A stretch of DNA of 64,000 nt from contig NZ_JBFNXK010000004.1 in assembly GCF_046054165.1 (NCBI RefSeq), positions 124,001 to 188,000 on the forward strand, given 5' to 3'. Shown here one piece after another: positions 45,497-55,169 of the stretch (positions within the stretch are counted from its first letter, which is position 1; each line of letters opens with the position of its first letter). This DNA comes from Celerinatantimonas sp046054165 (GTDB lineage: Bacteria > Pseudomonadota > Gammaproteobacteria > Enterobacterales > Celerinatantimonadaceae). The position numbers and the translations under genes were made by a program. A model generated the notes under the pieces. That model made no database searches, was not told the DNA's origin, and was given only the letters and a program-made list of their open reading frames with translations.

Positions 45497-45651
45497 AGTC
45501 CTAACAGCTGTATATTACGCACGCTCAAAAACTACCTGCGCACTTTTATCCCAAAACCCAATAAAACCATATTTATCAATAAGGTATACCGATTTCTCTC
45601 GATATACCTAGGTTGCAAAATGAGCGCGCGCAATATCTACTCAAGCCTTGC
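45497..45651 (-). repeat. attC-like site, outer end of the cassette array
   Basis: ATATTACGCACGCTC (about 45510) pairs, with two G-T pairs, with GAGCGCGCGCAATAT (about 45620). The left end CCTAACAGCTG has the form of an attC crossover on the minus strand. The spacing and ends are less regular than the three other sites. Confidence 0.45.
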
Positions 45652-45910
45652 GCAATAACTCCCTTGTTTTATTCATAGTCCTTTGATTTAAATATATTTT
45701 TTAAAATATTATCAGAACAAAGTGCGCGTGCTTTGCAGCAAAATGCGCGCAGTTTTTGAACAAAACCGATACAACTGTATAGCCACACTACCGCACTGAT
45801 GGCTAAAACCAGTGTCAATCTAAGATGATCGTTATTTGAGTCGAGTCATCAACTAACCATAACGAGAGCGGGGATTTTTGACAATGGCTTTAAATGATAT
45901 TTTTATCATA

Positions 45911-47053
45911 TTAGGGGCGAGCGTAAAGCAGTTCCGGGCTCAGATCGGCTAGCTGACGGCAGCCCAACTGGGCCAATGTCCGATCAATTTCGGATTGTAT
46001 CAGTTGAATCGCATGCGAGACGGCCCGTGGGCCACCGCTGGCCATCGCATATAACAGCGGTCGGCCCAGTAACACGCCATTCGCTCCCAGCGCCAGTGCT
46101 TTCACAACATCGGTGCCCCGGCGAAAACCACTATCGATAAAAACCAGCGGCTCAGGGCCAATCAATTGCCGAATGGTAGAGAGCATTAAAACGGGGCTGA
46201 CGGTTCCATCTAATTGCCGTCCACCATGATTGGATAACATCAGGCCATCGCAGCCTAATTGGATCGCTTTTTGGCAATCCGCAGGGGCAACCAAGCCTTT
46301 CACCAGCATCGGGCCATCCCACAATGCGCGGATCCACGCCAGAGAATCCCAGTCCAAGTGGGTTTCCATCTGCTCAGCAAAATACGCGGCCCCACCGACG
46401 CCTTTTTGATATTGCGGGGGGAGATACGGTGTTAAGTTTCCAAAACCGGGGATACCCTGCGGTAAAATAACTCGTCGAACCCAGTTGGGTTTACAGGCAA
46501 TATTCAGATAGCTTTTCAGTGAGAGTTTCATTGGCCGCGCATAGTTGCGTTTATCGCGTTCCCGATTGCCAAAATGCACGGCGTCCACTGAAACCACCAA
46601 CACTTTACAACCACTGGCTTTCGCGCGTTTTAGCAGATCTTCCGTCACCCGTTTATCTTTGAGAACATACAGCTGAAACCAATGATTCTGATGACCCAGC
46701 GCCCCGACCTGCTCGACCGAACTGGTTGAGACGGTACTTTGAATGTACGGCATGCCCGCATCGGCCGCCGCTTGTGCCAGCAGTTCATCCGCGTGGACAT
46801 GCAACATCCCGTTATACCCGGTCGGAGCCACAGCCAGCGGCAATTCAAACCGCTGCCCCAACCAATTCACACTCAAATCACGTTCGGTAGAAGCGCGCAG
46901 AACCGGAGGAATAAATTGCCAGCGATCAAAAACGCGTTGATTTTCGGTCATGGTCACTTCATCTTCAGCGCCCCCATCGACATAATCAAAGGCAAATTTG
47001 GGGAGTTTTCGCCGTGCGGCTTGGCGATAATCATTTAAATTCAGTAACATCAT
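45911..47053 (-). CDS. FMN-dependent 2-hydroxyacid dehydrogenase (LldD/mandelate dehydrogenase type)
   Basis: 380 residues. The family oxidises L-2-hydroxyacids to 2-oxoacids and passes electrons to quinone or oxygen. FAFDYVDGGAEDEVTM is the N-terminal signature, APTGYNGMLH lies near the flavin, and the active-site motif is SNHGGRQLDGTVSP with the catalytic His and Arg. FIDSGFRRGTDVVKALALGA binds the FMN phosphate. The length agrees with lactate and mandelate dehydrogenases. It stands alone; the start is one of two adjacent ATGs. The substrate may be lactate, but the sequence departs from LldD enough to leave this open. Confidence 0.85.
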   Translation of the reverse strand: MMLLNLNDYRQAARRKLPKFAFDYVDGGAEDEVTMTENQRVFDRWQFIPPVLRASTERDLSVNWLGQRFELPLAVAPTGYNGMLHVHADELLAQAAADAGMPYIQSTVSTSSVEQVGALGHQNHWFQLYVLKDKRVTEDLLKRAKASGCKVLVVSVDAVHFGNRERDKRNYARPMKLSLKSYLNIACKPNWVRRVILPQGIPGFGNLTPYLPPQYQKGVGGAAYFAEQMETHLDWDSLAWIRALWDGPMLVKGLVAPADCQKAIQLGCDGLMLSNHGGRQLDGTVSPVLMLSTIRQLIGPEPLVFIDSGFRRGTDVVKALALGANGVLLGRPLLYAMASGGPRAVSHAIQLIQSEIDRTLAQLGCRQLADLSPELLYARP

Positions 47054-47120
47054 ACGTCCCTATAGCGATGGGTTTACCACGATAAGCTGGCCAATAGCCT
47101 CTATATTAGAAGTCCGATTT

Positions 47121-47140
47121 TTGATTGTCTATACAATCAA
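47121..47140. promoter_or_regulatory. Palindromic operator upstream of the hydroxyacid dehydrogenase gene
   Basis: Perfect 8-bp arms TTGATTGT and ACAATCAA, separated by CTAT, 68 bases before the start codon. The TTGT-N-ACAA core is typical of GntR-family (FCD) regulators of hydroxyacid genes. No such regulator is adjacent. Confidence 0.55.
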
Positions 47141-47220
47141 ATACATGGAAAATCAGCCCGATACGGCTCAATACCGTCCGACGAGTTGCTCCCAGCCTGA
47201 TAGAACTAGAATGCTCTTTA

Positions 47221-47251
47221 TAAAAAAAGAACTCCCACGGATGAGAGTTCT
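47221..47251 (-). terminator. Terminator of the dgdA-symporter operon
   Basis: Stem AGAACTC with GAGTTCT, followed on the minus strand by TTTTTTTA. It lies 37 bases after the symporter stop. Confidence 0.82.
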
Positions 47252-47287
47252 GATCAAAATTGATAGATCAATCTGCGTTCAATACGG

Positions 47288-48766
47288 TTAATTGAGTAGC
47301 TCTACCGCTGCTGATGGTACTTTATCGTTGGGTTTTGCTGTAGCCTCGCTCCAGCAATCAGCATTTTTAATACCTAACTTCGATGGATGAAATACCGGAT
47401 TGAGCCCCTGCTTTCGCTGAGATTCATAATCTTTTAAAGCTATCACCGCCGGTTTGGCCAAAATAAGAATCGCAATAAAGTTAATCCAGATAATCAGCCC
47501 CATACCGACATCGCCAATGGCCCAAGCTTCTGAGGTGCTAATCGTAGCGCCATAAAAGGTCGAAACAATGATCACCACTTTTAAGATTTTATTTCCTAAA
47601 CTAAATTTCTGGTCTCGGATTAAAAAAGCAAGGTTGGTTTCGGCAATATAAAAGAATGCGATCACGGAGGTAAAAGTAAAAAACAATAACGAAATAGCTA
47701 AAAAGGCGGAGCCGAATCCCGGATAGACCGAATCGATGGCCGATTGTGCATAAGCAGGCCCCATTTTTACATCCGGAACATGATTCACAAGGTAAGAGCC
47801 ATCTTTGGCAAAGATGTTGTACATACCTGTTGAAAGGACTAAAAACGCGGTTCCGGAACAAACTAACAAGGTATCGATATACACTGAAAAGGCCTGAATC
47901 AATCCTTGCTTAACCGGATGAGAGACTTCGGCCGCCCCGGCATGATGCGCGGCGGTGCCCATCCCGGCTTCGTTCGAATAAATCCCGCGTTTAACCCCCC
48001 AAGCAATCGCAGAACCGATAATGCCACCGAAGGTTGAATCTAAACCAAAAGCACTGCTGAAGATTAATTGCAGCACCGATGGGATCGCATCATAGTTCAC
48101 AGCTAATACCGTGAGCGTGATAGCAATGTAGCCGAACGCCATAAACGGCACGATCACCTGCGATGTTTTGGCAATGCGTTTCACGCCGCCTAGAATCACA
48201 AAACCCAGCAGCAAGGCATAAATACCGCCGGTGAGATACGGATTTACCCCAAATGCACTTTCGACGGCAATCGCGGAGGTACTGGATTGGATCTGCGGTA
48301 ACAGGATGGCTAAAGCAATGATCGCGGCCACAGCAAACAGCCGTGCAAACCATTTAGAACCAATCCCTTTTTCGATATAAAAAGCCGGGCCGCCCCGATA
48401 TTGTCCGGCATGTTTCACTTTATAGATCTGCGATAACGTCGATTCAATAAATGCACTGGCTGCGCCAATAAATGCGACCACCCACATCCAAAAAACAGCA
48501 CCCGGACCACCCAGCGCAATTGCGGTAATCACCCCGGCAATATTCCCGGTTCCGACCCGGCTCCCTACCGAAATCCAGAGCGCCTGAAAAGGCGAAACAC
48601 CCGCTTTCGACGCATCACTTTCTTTAATTAACTTAAACATCTCCTTAAATAATCGGATCTGGCAAAATTTAGTTAAAATAGAAAACAATAAACCAAAGGC
48701 TAATATTAAATAAACGATCGGTGGTGCCCACAATATTCCATTCAATGAGCTAATGATAGTATCCAT
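47288..48766 (-). CDS. AGCS-family sodium:amino acid symporter
   Basis: 492 residues with ten to eleven membrane segments. WISVGSRVGTGNIAGVITAI is the AGCS signature near the N-terminus, and GAVFWMWVVAFIGAASAFIE and GVKRGIYSNEAGMGTAAHHA are further family motifs. Members import alanine or glycine with sodium. The gene is 35 bases downstream of a 2,2-dialkylglycine decarboxylase gene in the same operon, so it may take up that enzyme's substrate, for example 2-aminoisobutyrate, isovaline or alanine. Confidence 0.93.
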   Translation of the reverse strand: MDTIISSLNGILWAPPIVYLILAFGLLFSILTKFCQIRLFKEMFKLIKESDASKAGVSPFQALWISVGSRVGTGNIAGVITAIALGGPGAVFWMWVVAFIGAASAFIESTLSQIYKVKHAGQYRGGPAFYIEKGIGSKWFARLFAVAAIIALAILLPQIQSSTSAIAVESAFGVNPYLTGGIYALLLGFVILGGVKRIAKTSQVIVPFMAFGYIAITLTVLAVNYDAIPSVLQLIFSSAFGLDSTFGGIIGSAIAWGVKRGIYSNEAGMGTAAHHAGAAEVSHPVKQGLIQAFSVYIDTLLVCSGTAFLVLSTGMYNIFAKDGSYLVNHVPDVKMGPAYAQSAIDSVYPGFGSAFLAISLLFFTFTSVIAFFYIAETNLAFLIRDQKFSLGNKILKVVIIVSTFYGATISTSEAWAIGDVGMGLIIWINFIAILILAKPAVIALKDYESQRKQGLNPVFHPSKLGIKNADCWSEATAKPNDKVPSAAVELLN

Positions 48767-48801
48767 ATTCTTTCCCTAAGTTGTTTGAATTGATATTCTT
48801 T

Positions 48802-50124
48802 CTATAGATTGTTTTCAACCTGAGTAATCGCTTCATCCAGGATGGATATCCCTTCATCTAATTCCTGATAGCTCACAGTAATGGGGGGAGCGATTCGAAA
48901 AACACCGCCCATCCCCGGTAAACACACAATATTCATATGCAGACCTAATTTAAGGCACTGCTGGGTAATTAAATCTCCGAGTTGTTCTGAACGTTCTTTA
49001 TTCGTTTTATCTTTAACAATTTCGATGCCTTGTAATAATCCTCGTCCCCGGGCATCTCCGACAATCTCGTGTTTTTGAACTAAACGCTGCAGTGCATTGC
49101 CTAAATAAGCACCTTTTTCCCGGACTTGCGGGATCAGGTTATCTCGCTCAATCACATTCATCACTGTACATCCCACGGCGGCGACCAGCGGATCGTTCAC
49201 ATGCGAGGTGAAAAACACAAATCCCCGTTCGTTTGCCTTTTGTTCAATGGCTTCACTTGTCACTAACGCGGCCAGCGGAAGCCCCGCTCCCAGCGTTTTG
49301 GATAGCGTTAAAATATCGGGCGTGACGCCATCATGTTGAAACCCGTACCAATGCCCAGTGCGACCAAAACTGGTCTGCGCCTCATCAAAAATCAACAACA
49401 TGCCTCGTTCATGACATTTTTGTTTGAGCGCCGCTAAATATCCGGGAGGTGGAACCAGAATGCCGCCCCCCGAAACAATCGGCTCGACGATACAAGCGGC
49501 TAAACTACCTACCGATTGGGCATCCACCATTTCAAAGCCGTAATCTAACTGTCGCCGCCAGTCGAGATTGCCATTTTTATCAACAAAGTCAGGCCGGTAT
49601 TCATAAGGCGTGGGAATGGCAAATTGCCCGACTCCGGTGGGGTAGCCGTTTTTGCGAGCCGAGGCGTACGTGGCGCCTCCGCTGGCTTCGGTGAGCCCAT
49701 GCCATGAGCGGTTGAACGAGACGACCTCAAATTTGCCGGTCACCAATTTAGCCATGCGCAGTGCGGCTTCATTGACTTCCGAGCCGGTTGATAACGGGAT
49801 AACTTTGGTTAACGGATCGGTGGCGGTCTGAGCGATATGGGTACATAAATTAATGCTCGGTCTGGAGAGCATGCCACTAAATAAATGATCAAGCCGACCA
49901 CTGGCTTCGCGTAAGGTTGCAACCACATCAGGGTGTGAATGCCCCAGAGTGGAAGACATTTGTCCGGAGGTAAAATCTAGAATTTTGCGACCCTGCTCGG
50001 TATAAACATAACTGCCTTCGGCATGGTCAATAATCTCAGGGATAAAATAAGGCGCGCCATATCGGCCCACATGGCGAGTAACATCATCCCAGGGATTCTC
50101 TCTTTTCTCATATGGATTAATCAT
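48802..50124 (-). CDS. dgdA: 2,2-dialkylglycine decarboxylase-like class III PLP enzyme
   Basis: 440 residues. The sequence follows the Burkholderia dialkylglycine decarboxylase closely: LDFTSGQMSSTLGHSHPDVV, LDHLFSGMLSRP, LLIFDEAQTSFGRTG, and LTLSKTLGAGLPLAALVTS with the PLP lysine, then NIVCLPGMGGVFRIAPP. That enzyme decarboxylates 2,2-dialkylglycines such as 2-aminoisobutyrate and passes the amino group to pyruvate, giving alanine. The downstream symporter could import the substrate. No LysR DgdR-type gene is adjacent. Confidence 0.85.
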   Translation of the reverse strand: MINPYEKRENPWDDVTRHVGRYGAPYFIPEIIDHAEGSYVYTEQGRKILDFTSGQMSSTLGHSHPDVVATLREASGRLDHLFSGMLSRPSINLCTHIAQTATDPLTKVIPLSTGSEVNEAALRMAKLVTGKFEVVSFNRSWHGLTEASGGATYASARKNGYPTGVGQFAIPTPYEYRPDFVDKNGNLDWRRQLDYGFEMVDAQSVGSLAACIVEPIVSGGGILVPPPGYLAALKQKCHERGMLLIFDEAQTSFGRTGHWYGFQHDGVTPDILTLSKTLGAGLPLAALVTSEAIEQKANERGFVFFTSHVNDPLVAAVGCTVMNVIERDNLIPQVREKGAYLGNALQRLVQKHEIVGDARGRGLLQGIEIVKDKTNKERSEQLGDLITQQCLKLGLHMNIVCLPGMGGVFRIAPPITVSYQELDEGISILDEAITQVENNL

Positions 50125-50641
50125 TTAATTGCCTATTCCTCAAATAAATTTGGCTTTTTTAATATCTATAGAAGCTAAATTTAAATTAAATATTAAACAA
50201 TCAAATATTTTTAAAGCATATGTTCAGACATTCTTAAATATTAGTTTTTTATCATTATATATTTCAAATTAGCCATCAAAAAAACTAATTAAGCACGAAT
50301 ACCTCTCTAACTTTTAAGATAAAAAATCTTTTAAATAAATAATTCCAGACATTACTTTTACAATACCAGCCATAAACCTCAATGACTGTATCCATATGTT
50401 CTACAACAGCCGCACACTTTTGGGGAGAATATGTTCCATTATGGTTCTTTTATTATTATTTCAACGGATTTATTGATAAAAATGAAAATAAAATAGAAGC
50501 TAAAATCTGAGGGAAATTAGAAAAACTAACATGACTATTTATTAATGCCTTTCAGATGAATCAGTTTTTATAAAATAAATCATATTTATCGCATTGAAAA
50601 CAATGCAATATGCACAAAGGCGCAGCTTTAAGGATGACCAT
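50125..50641. other. AT-rich intergenic region upstream of dgdA, no gene seen
   Basis: About 520 bases, very AT-rich, all frames closed. It must carry the dgdA promoter, but no operator could be identified with confidence. Confidence 0.45.
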
Positions 50642-50669
50642 AAAAAAGGCGATGCTATCATCGCCTTTT
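50642..50669 (-). terminator. Terminator of the alcohol dehydrogenase gene
   Basis: GGCGATG pairs with CATCGCC around CTAT, extended by A-T pairs on both sides; on the minus strand it is followed by TTTTTTAT. Confidence 0.88.
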
Positions 50670-50695
50670 CCTATAAATTGACTTCATCCGCTCTG

Positions 50696-51856
50696 TTAAA
50701 TAGTAGCTGAATCAATCACGTAACGGTAACGCGCTTTTTTGTTGACGACATTTTCCCAAGCTTCGTTAATTTGTTCCGCTTTAATAATTTCGATCTTTGG
50801 CAACACTTTGTGATCGACACAATAATCGACCATTTCTTGTGTTTCTTTGATACCACCGATCAATGAGGAATTGAAGTTCACCCGTGAGGCTGCCAAATTC
50901 AGCGCGTTTACGGTCACTTCAAATTTCTCAGGCATCCCCACTTGGGTAAAGGTCCCGTAAGGTTTAACTACCGAGGCATACGCTGCCACATCAAAGGCAT
51001 ATGGAATAGTAGAAATCATATAATCCATCTGACCTCGGTACTGATTCAGTTTGGATAGATTATCCACCACGATCACTTCTTTAGCCCCGAATGACAGAAT
51101 ATCTTTGACTTTCGACGGAGATGTTGTGAATGCATACACTTCAGCCCCTTTGGATACAGCAATTTTAACCGCCATATGGCCTAAGCCACCGATCCCAGCG
51201 ACACCGACTTTAGTACCGGGTTTCAGATGCGCACGCATCAATGGTGAATAGGTGGTGATGCCGGCACACAATAAAGGCACGGCTTCCTGGAACGTGACAT
51301 TTTCAGGAATGTGTACCGCAAAATGATCTTCAACGACGATGTTATTCGAATATCCACCCTGTGAGATACCGGTGGGTGAACGATCATCCGGATAACCGTA
51401 GGTAAAAATAGTATCCGGGCTATATTGCTCTTCTTCAGCATGATGGTGATGATGGTTCCCCACCATACAACCGACACCAGCCCGATCACCGACTTTAAAT
51501 TTAGTCACGTTTTTACCAACCGCAGCCACGATACCGACGATCTCGTGACCCGGGACCTGTGGATACTGTTGTGCTCCCCAGTGGCCTTTTTCCTGATGGA
51601 TATCAGAATGGCAAATACTGGCATATTTAATATCAATCAGGATGTCATTGTCCCCGACCGGACGACGTTCAAATTTCCATGGAGCCAATTTACCCGAGGT
51701 ATCAAAAGCGGCATAACCACGCGCTTGAATGTTGCCTTTGGCATCGGTTTGACTGGCAAAGACATTCATTGAACCTGATAGCATCACCCCTGCACCAATG
51801 GCACCGGCGGCTACTTTCATTGCTTTTCTTCTGGTCTGATCGATATCTTCACTCAT
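50696..51856 (-). CDS. Tat-exported-type zinc alcohol dehydrogenase with a polyhistidine loop
   Basis: 386 residues. A twin-arginine-like signal (TRRKAMKVAAGAIGAGVMLS) covers about 8-35, suggesting export in folded form. The catalytic domain is of the cinnamyl-alcohol/YahK type: SICHSDIHQEKGHW (Cys82), PGHEIVG (His104-Glu105) and PLLCAGITTYSPL. GIGGLGHMAVKIA binds the cofactor. The loop that normally carries the four structural-zinc cysteines is replaced by GCMVGNHHHHHAEEEQYS (His135-139). Divergent LysR gene about 740 bases away. It likely reduces aldehydes with NADPH; how it would get cofactor in the periplasm is unclear. Confidence 0.85.
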   Translation of the reverse strand: MSEDIDQTRRKAMKVAAGAIGAGVMLSGSMNVFASQTDAKGNIQARGYAAFDTSGKLAPWKFERRPVGDNDILIDIKYASICHSDIHQEKGHWGAQQYPQVPGHEIVGIVAAVGKNVTKFKVGDRAGVGCMVGNHHHHHAEEEQYSPDTIFTYGYPDDRSPTGISQGGYSNNIVVEDHFAVHIPENVTFQEAVPLLCAGITTYSPLMRAHLKPGTKVGVAGIGGLGHMAVKIAVSKGAEVYAFTTSPSKVKDILSFGAKEVIVVDNLSKLNQYRGQMDYMISTIPYAFDVAAYASVVKPYGTFTQVGMPEKFEVTVNALNLAASRVNFNSSLIGGIKETQEMVDYCVDHKVLPKIEIIKAEQINEAWENVVNKKARYRYVIDSATI

Positions 51857-52592
51857 TTTGGTGACTCCTTCATTAAATTACTCAATGATCCCATCAACAG
51901 GCACTCACTTCAGATAACATAACTACATCAGTACCATTGTGATCTCGTATTATCACTATAACCGCTGGAAATCGCTCGACTCCCATCAATCATAGTGGAA
52001 AATTCGGCAATCATAGCCTCATATCCACTCAGAAAAGAGCATAAATCGACTCATTCATGTGGACATCAAGGCCAAAACTACTTCTCTGAACCCAATAATT
52101 TAGCCTAAACCAGTAGTCAACAGACAGCCTATTCATGCTGCATTCTTGCCTGATCCTGCTGGTTATCGATTGACATCACATTAATTAAACAAATAGCCAG
52201 CTCCTGAGGGTGATGAACATAGACATCCAAGATGAAAACTCCGGTGCAACCTTATCCCCAAACTCTATTTAAAGCGCCCATTTCTCCCCTTTGAGTGCAA
52301 TCGTTTACCGATGTCCACACGAATATTGACGCGTTAATAAGCCTCTTTTTTATACGGTATAATTTATGCTAACAAAAAAGTGAACGCAAAGTGAACACAT
52401 TGGAGCTCCCACTCTGCTATGGAATGATCCAATTACTATTAATTTTATTATTTAATATGGCTGAATACCAAATGATAATATTATCTTAATGACGCTCTTA
52501 GACATTGTTACTTTTTATATTCTTAAATTGAGATCCATATTCTTTCTTAAATCAAAACATATAGCGCTTTGAAATCTAATAGGATGTATTCA
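51857..52592. other. Long divergent intergenic region, no gene seen
   Basis: About 735 bases between the alcohol dehydrogenase and the LysR gene. No frame of note. TTGACGCG near 52326 and TATAAT near 52363 look like promoter elements but their spacing is too long for one promoter. GCAATCGTTTACCG near 52299 resembles half of a LacI-type operator. None is convincing. Confidence 0.35.
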
Positions 52593-53510
52593 ATGCTTAA
52601 TATCTGGCGACTCAAATTATTGGTGCAATTTCAGACCTTGGGAACCATGCAACGCGTGAGCGAAATGATGCATACCAGTATTGCGGCCGTCTCTCAGCAG
52701 CTCAACCTGTTAGAGAAAGAAACCAATCTCATATTATTTGAGAAAGTAGGTCGCCGAATGCAACTCACACCCGAGGGGCAGAGCTTAGTCAATAAAATCA
52801 GGCCGGTGCTCAATCAGCTGGAATCGATTGAGAACTCGTTGACGGACACCTCTGAAGAAGTTCAGGGAACCGTTCGGATTGCCGTTTTCACCAGTGCGCT
52901 AGAAAAAGTGGTGATTCCCGCTGTATCCCAGTTATCCCAGCTTTATCCCAAACTTCAGATCCGCCTCACCGAAATGGAACCCGATATCAGTCTTCCTGCG
53001 CTGGATGCCTATCAATTTGATCTAGCTATCGTCGCTTACTCTGAAAAACCGCATTTACTGGAACAAAGCCATCGCAAAGTCATCAAACTAGGTCATGATC
53101 GACTTCGGGTCCTGGTCAGTGATAAAAATCCCATCGCTAAACAGTCCCACATTGGAATCGAAAGCCTAAAAGCACAAAATTGGGTATTAGAGCCGGATGG
53201 GACCTATTTGTGTGAATACACTAAAAACCTATGCCGAAGCGCCGGATATGAACCCAATGTCATCAATGTTGTCCAAAGTTACCTATCGATGCACTCGATG
53301 ATCGCTCAGGATCTTGCTATTGGAATTCTTCCGACACTCGCGATTATTGAATCCATTCAGGGGATCCATATGATCGATTTACAGCCAGAACCCACCCGCG
53401 ATATTTATCTGGTCGCCCGGAAAAATACCACGACGACCCGCGCAATGAAGATCGTGATGGACACGCTTTGTCATCGTTGCCAGAGCATTGTGGATTTGTG
53501 TCACGAATGA
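52593..53510 (+). CDS. LysR-family transcriptional regulator
   Basis: 305 residues from the ATG at 52593, which has AGGA upstream; in-frame starts at 52569 (TTG) and 52584 lack one. The helix-turn-helix is TLGTMQRVSEMMHTSIAAVS followed by QQLNLLEKETNLILFEKVGR. The effector domain starts near 90 (GTVRIAVFTSALEKVVIPAV). It is divergent from the alcohol dehydrogenase and convergent with an MFS gene; either could be its target. Effector unknown. Confidence 0.9.
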   Translation: MLNIWRLKLLVQFQTLGTMQRVSEMMHTSIAAVSQQLNLLEKETNLILFEKVGRRMQLTPEGQSLVNKIRPVLNQLESIENSLTDTSEEVQGTVRIAVFTSALEKVVIPAVSQLSQLYPKLQIRLTEMEPDISLPALDAYQFDLAIVAYSEKPHLLEQSHRKVIKLGHDRLRVLVSDKNPIAKQSHIGIESLKAQNWVLEPDGTYLCEYTKNLCRSAGYEPNVINVVQSYLSMHSMIAQDLAIGILPTLAIIESIQGIHMIDLQPEPTRDIYLVARKNTTTTRAMKIVMDTLCHRCQSIVDLCHE

Positions 53511-53511
53511 A

Positions 53512-53529
53512 ATGCTCCCAAAGGAGCAT
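53512..53529. terminator. Short hairpin between convergent genes
   Basis: ATGCTCC and GGAGCAT pair perfectly around CAAA, directly after the LysR stop and before the MFS stop. No T tract, so only a weak terminator. Confidence 0.45.
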
Positions 53530-53538
53530 AAGGCCGTG

Positions 53539-54804
53539 TTATTCAGAAGGCACGGATGTACATGTAGCGGCTGCGTGTTCAACCTGTGGATGATCGCGTA
53601 ATTTAATACGACTGGCTAAGAGCGCTGAGACCAATGCAAAAATGCCGGTGATCAGCAGCATCAATTGATAATTCCCTTCCAGGTCATAGAGATCCGCACC
53701 TAACTGCGTCGCAACGGCAGCACCGATTTGATGGAATAACCAGATAAAGCCAAATGCAAATCCGCGAATATCTTTTCTGAAAATATGCAGTGAAACCGCC
53801 GATGTTCCAATCACCGTCCCCATATAGGAAATACCGAAGATAGAAACAAACAATAAAACCCCGAGCTGATTCGACTGTATCAATAAAATAAAGACCCCAA
53901 TTGCCCGTAATAAATAAAAGCCAGAAAGCACCAGTCGTTTTGAATAACGATCGCATAATACTCCGGCTATAAGTCCCCCCACAAATTCCGTCACCCCTAA
54001 TATTGCCAGACTCATGCCGATAAACCCGGAACTCAGACCTAAATCTTTAAGTTGTGCCACAAAATGAATATCAATATAAGCCATCGTAATGCCGCATCCC
54101 GAAAATGCGATAGCTAGATAATAAAAATAGCGATTGGTGAAGACTTGCTTTAATCGTTCACCAAAATGAGAGGGCATCGGCTCCGTTGACTGAGTCGTAT
54201 CGGCTGATTCGGCTCCACTCAGATCTACCGCTCGCATCACAAAAATAGCCAATAACGTCAGCGGGATCATAAAAATTAAACCAATCCCGATATAGATCGT
54301 CCGCCAACTGGTAAATTGATTCAGATAAAGCCATAACGGCGCCAGAAAGACAAACCCTAAAGCCGCACCATTGGTCACTAATGCATATAAAAATCCCTTA
54401 ATTTTCGGGGCATTAATTTCATCAACTAATACGGCTAACGAGACAAAAGAGATCGCCGTATAGGCAAAAGCGGCGCCGATCCCATAAATAAATAGAAAGC
54501 TGATAAAATGTTGAGCCACCGCCATGAGGAGGAAAAATAAGCCACTGATAAAAATTCCACCGATGATCGTCTTTTTAGCCCCCAGCCGATCGGCAATATA
54601 TCCCACGATCGGTGAACTAATCCCAAATACAGCCATAAATAATGTTCCAGACAGTGCAAACTCTCCCCGACTCAACTGGAAGCTATCTGACATCGAAACA
54701 AAAAATACCTGATAAGACGTTTTAATACTGGTGGATAATAAAGAAACGGATATGCCAAAAAAAACGATCAATAACAATATAGAATTCCTTTTGATAAAAC
54801 TCAT
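53539..54804 (-). CDS. MFS transporter
   Basis: 421 residues with twelve hydrophobic segments and a central loop at about 195-215. PIVGYIADRLGAKKTIIGGI carries the loop 2-3 motif of the major facilitator family, and GGLIAGVLCDRYSKRLVLSG its second-half counterpart. The type resembles monocarboxylate or cyanate/OFA-like carriers. It is a single gene convergent with LysR. Substrate unknown. Confidence 0.88.
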   Translation of the reverse strand: MSFIKRNSILLLIVFFGISVSLLSTSIKTSYQVFFVSMSDSFQLSRGEFALSGTLFMAVFGISSPIVGYIADRLGAKKTIIGGIFISGLFFLLMAVAQHFISFLFIYGIGAAFAYTAISFVSLAVLVDEINAPKIKGFLYALVTNGAALGFVFLAPLWLYLNQFTSWRTIYIGIGLIFMIPLTLLAIFVMRAVDLSGAESADTTQSTEPMPSHFGERLKQVFTNRYFYYLAIAFSGCGITMAYIDIHFVAQLKDLGLSSGFIGMSLAILGVTEFVGGLIAGVLCDRYSKRLVLSGFYLLRAIGVFILLIQSNQLGVLLFVSIFGISYMGTVIGTSAVSLHIFRKDIRGFAFGFIWLFHQIGAAVATQLGADLYDLEGNYQLMLLITGIFALVSALLASRIKLRDHPQVEHAAATCTSVPSE

Positions 54805-55001
54805 TTAAATTTCCTTATATAAAGTTATTCGTTGTTTAATTTTAGAGATATTCAGGATAGGTATATCAGAGTGAATCACTCATGCTTCGATACAATTCAA
54901 TATTGAATCATAAAAGCAATTCCAATAAATCATATTCGACGATCCTATGATGAATAAAATCGCTTACCTAAATAACGCAGTCCAATCGTTTATGCACGGG
55001 A
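54805..55001. other. Promoter region of the MFS gene
   Basis: About 200 AT-rich bases without a gene. Together with the terminator and spacer at 55002-55169 it makes a 365-base gap. No operator identified. Confidence 0.35.
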
Positions 55002-55034
55002 CAAAAAAGGAGCCGTGATGAACCCATAGCTCCT
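55002..55034 (-). terminator. Terminator after the SDR gene at 55170
   Basis: On the minus strand AGGAGC pairs with GCTCCT around 15 bases and is followed by TTTTTTG. It lies about 135 bases beyond the SDR stop. Confidence 0.6.
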
Positions 55035-55169
55035 ATTCTATAAAAGCGAAATTTAGCCCTATTTTTTAAAACGATAATAAATATGGCTCATATCATTGAT
55101 CTCGTCACCGCCCACGCAACGGGTGGGCCCATCACTTGACTCTCGAGGGGAGACCATCGCTCTAAACTA

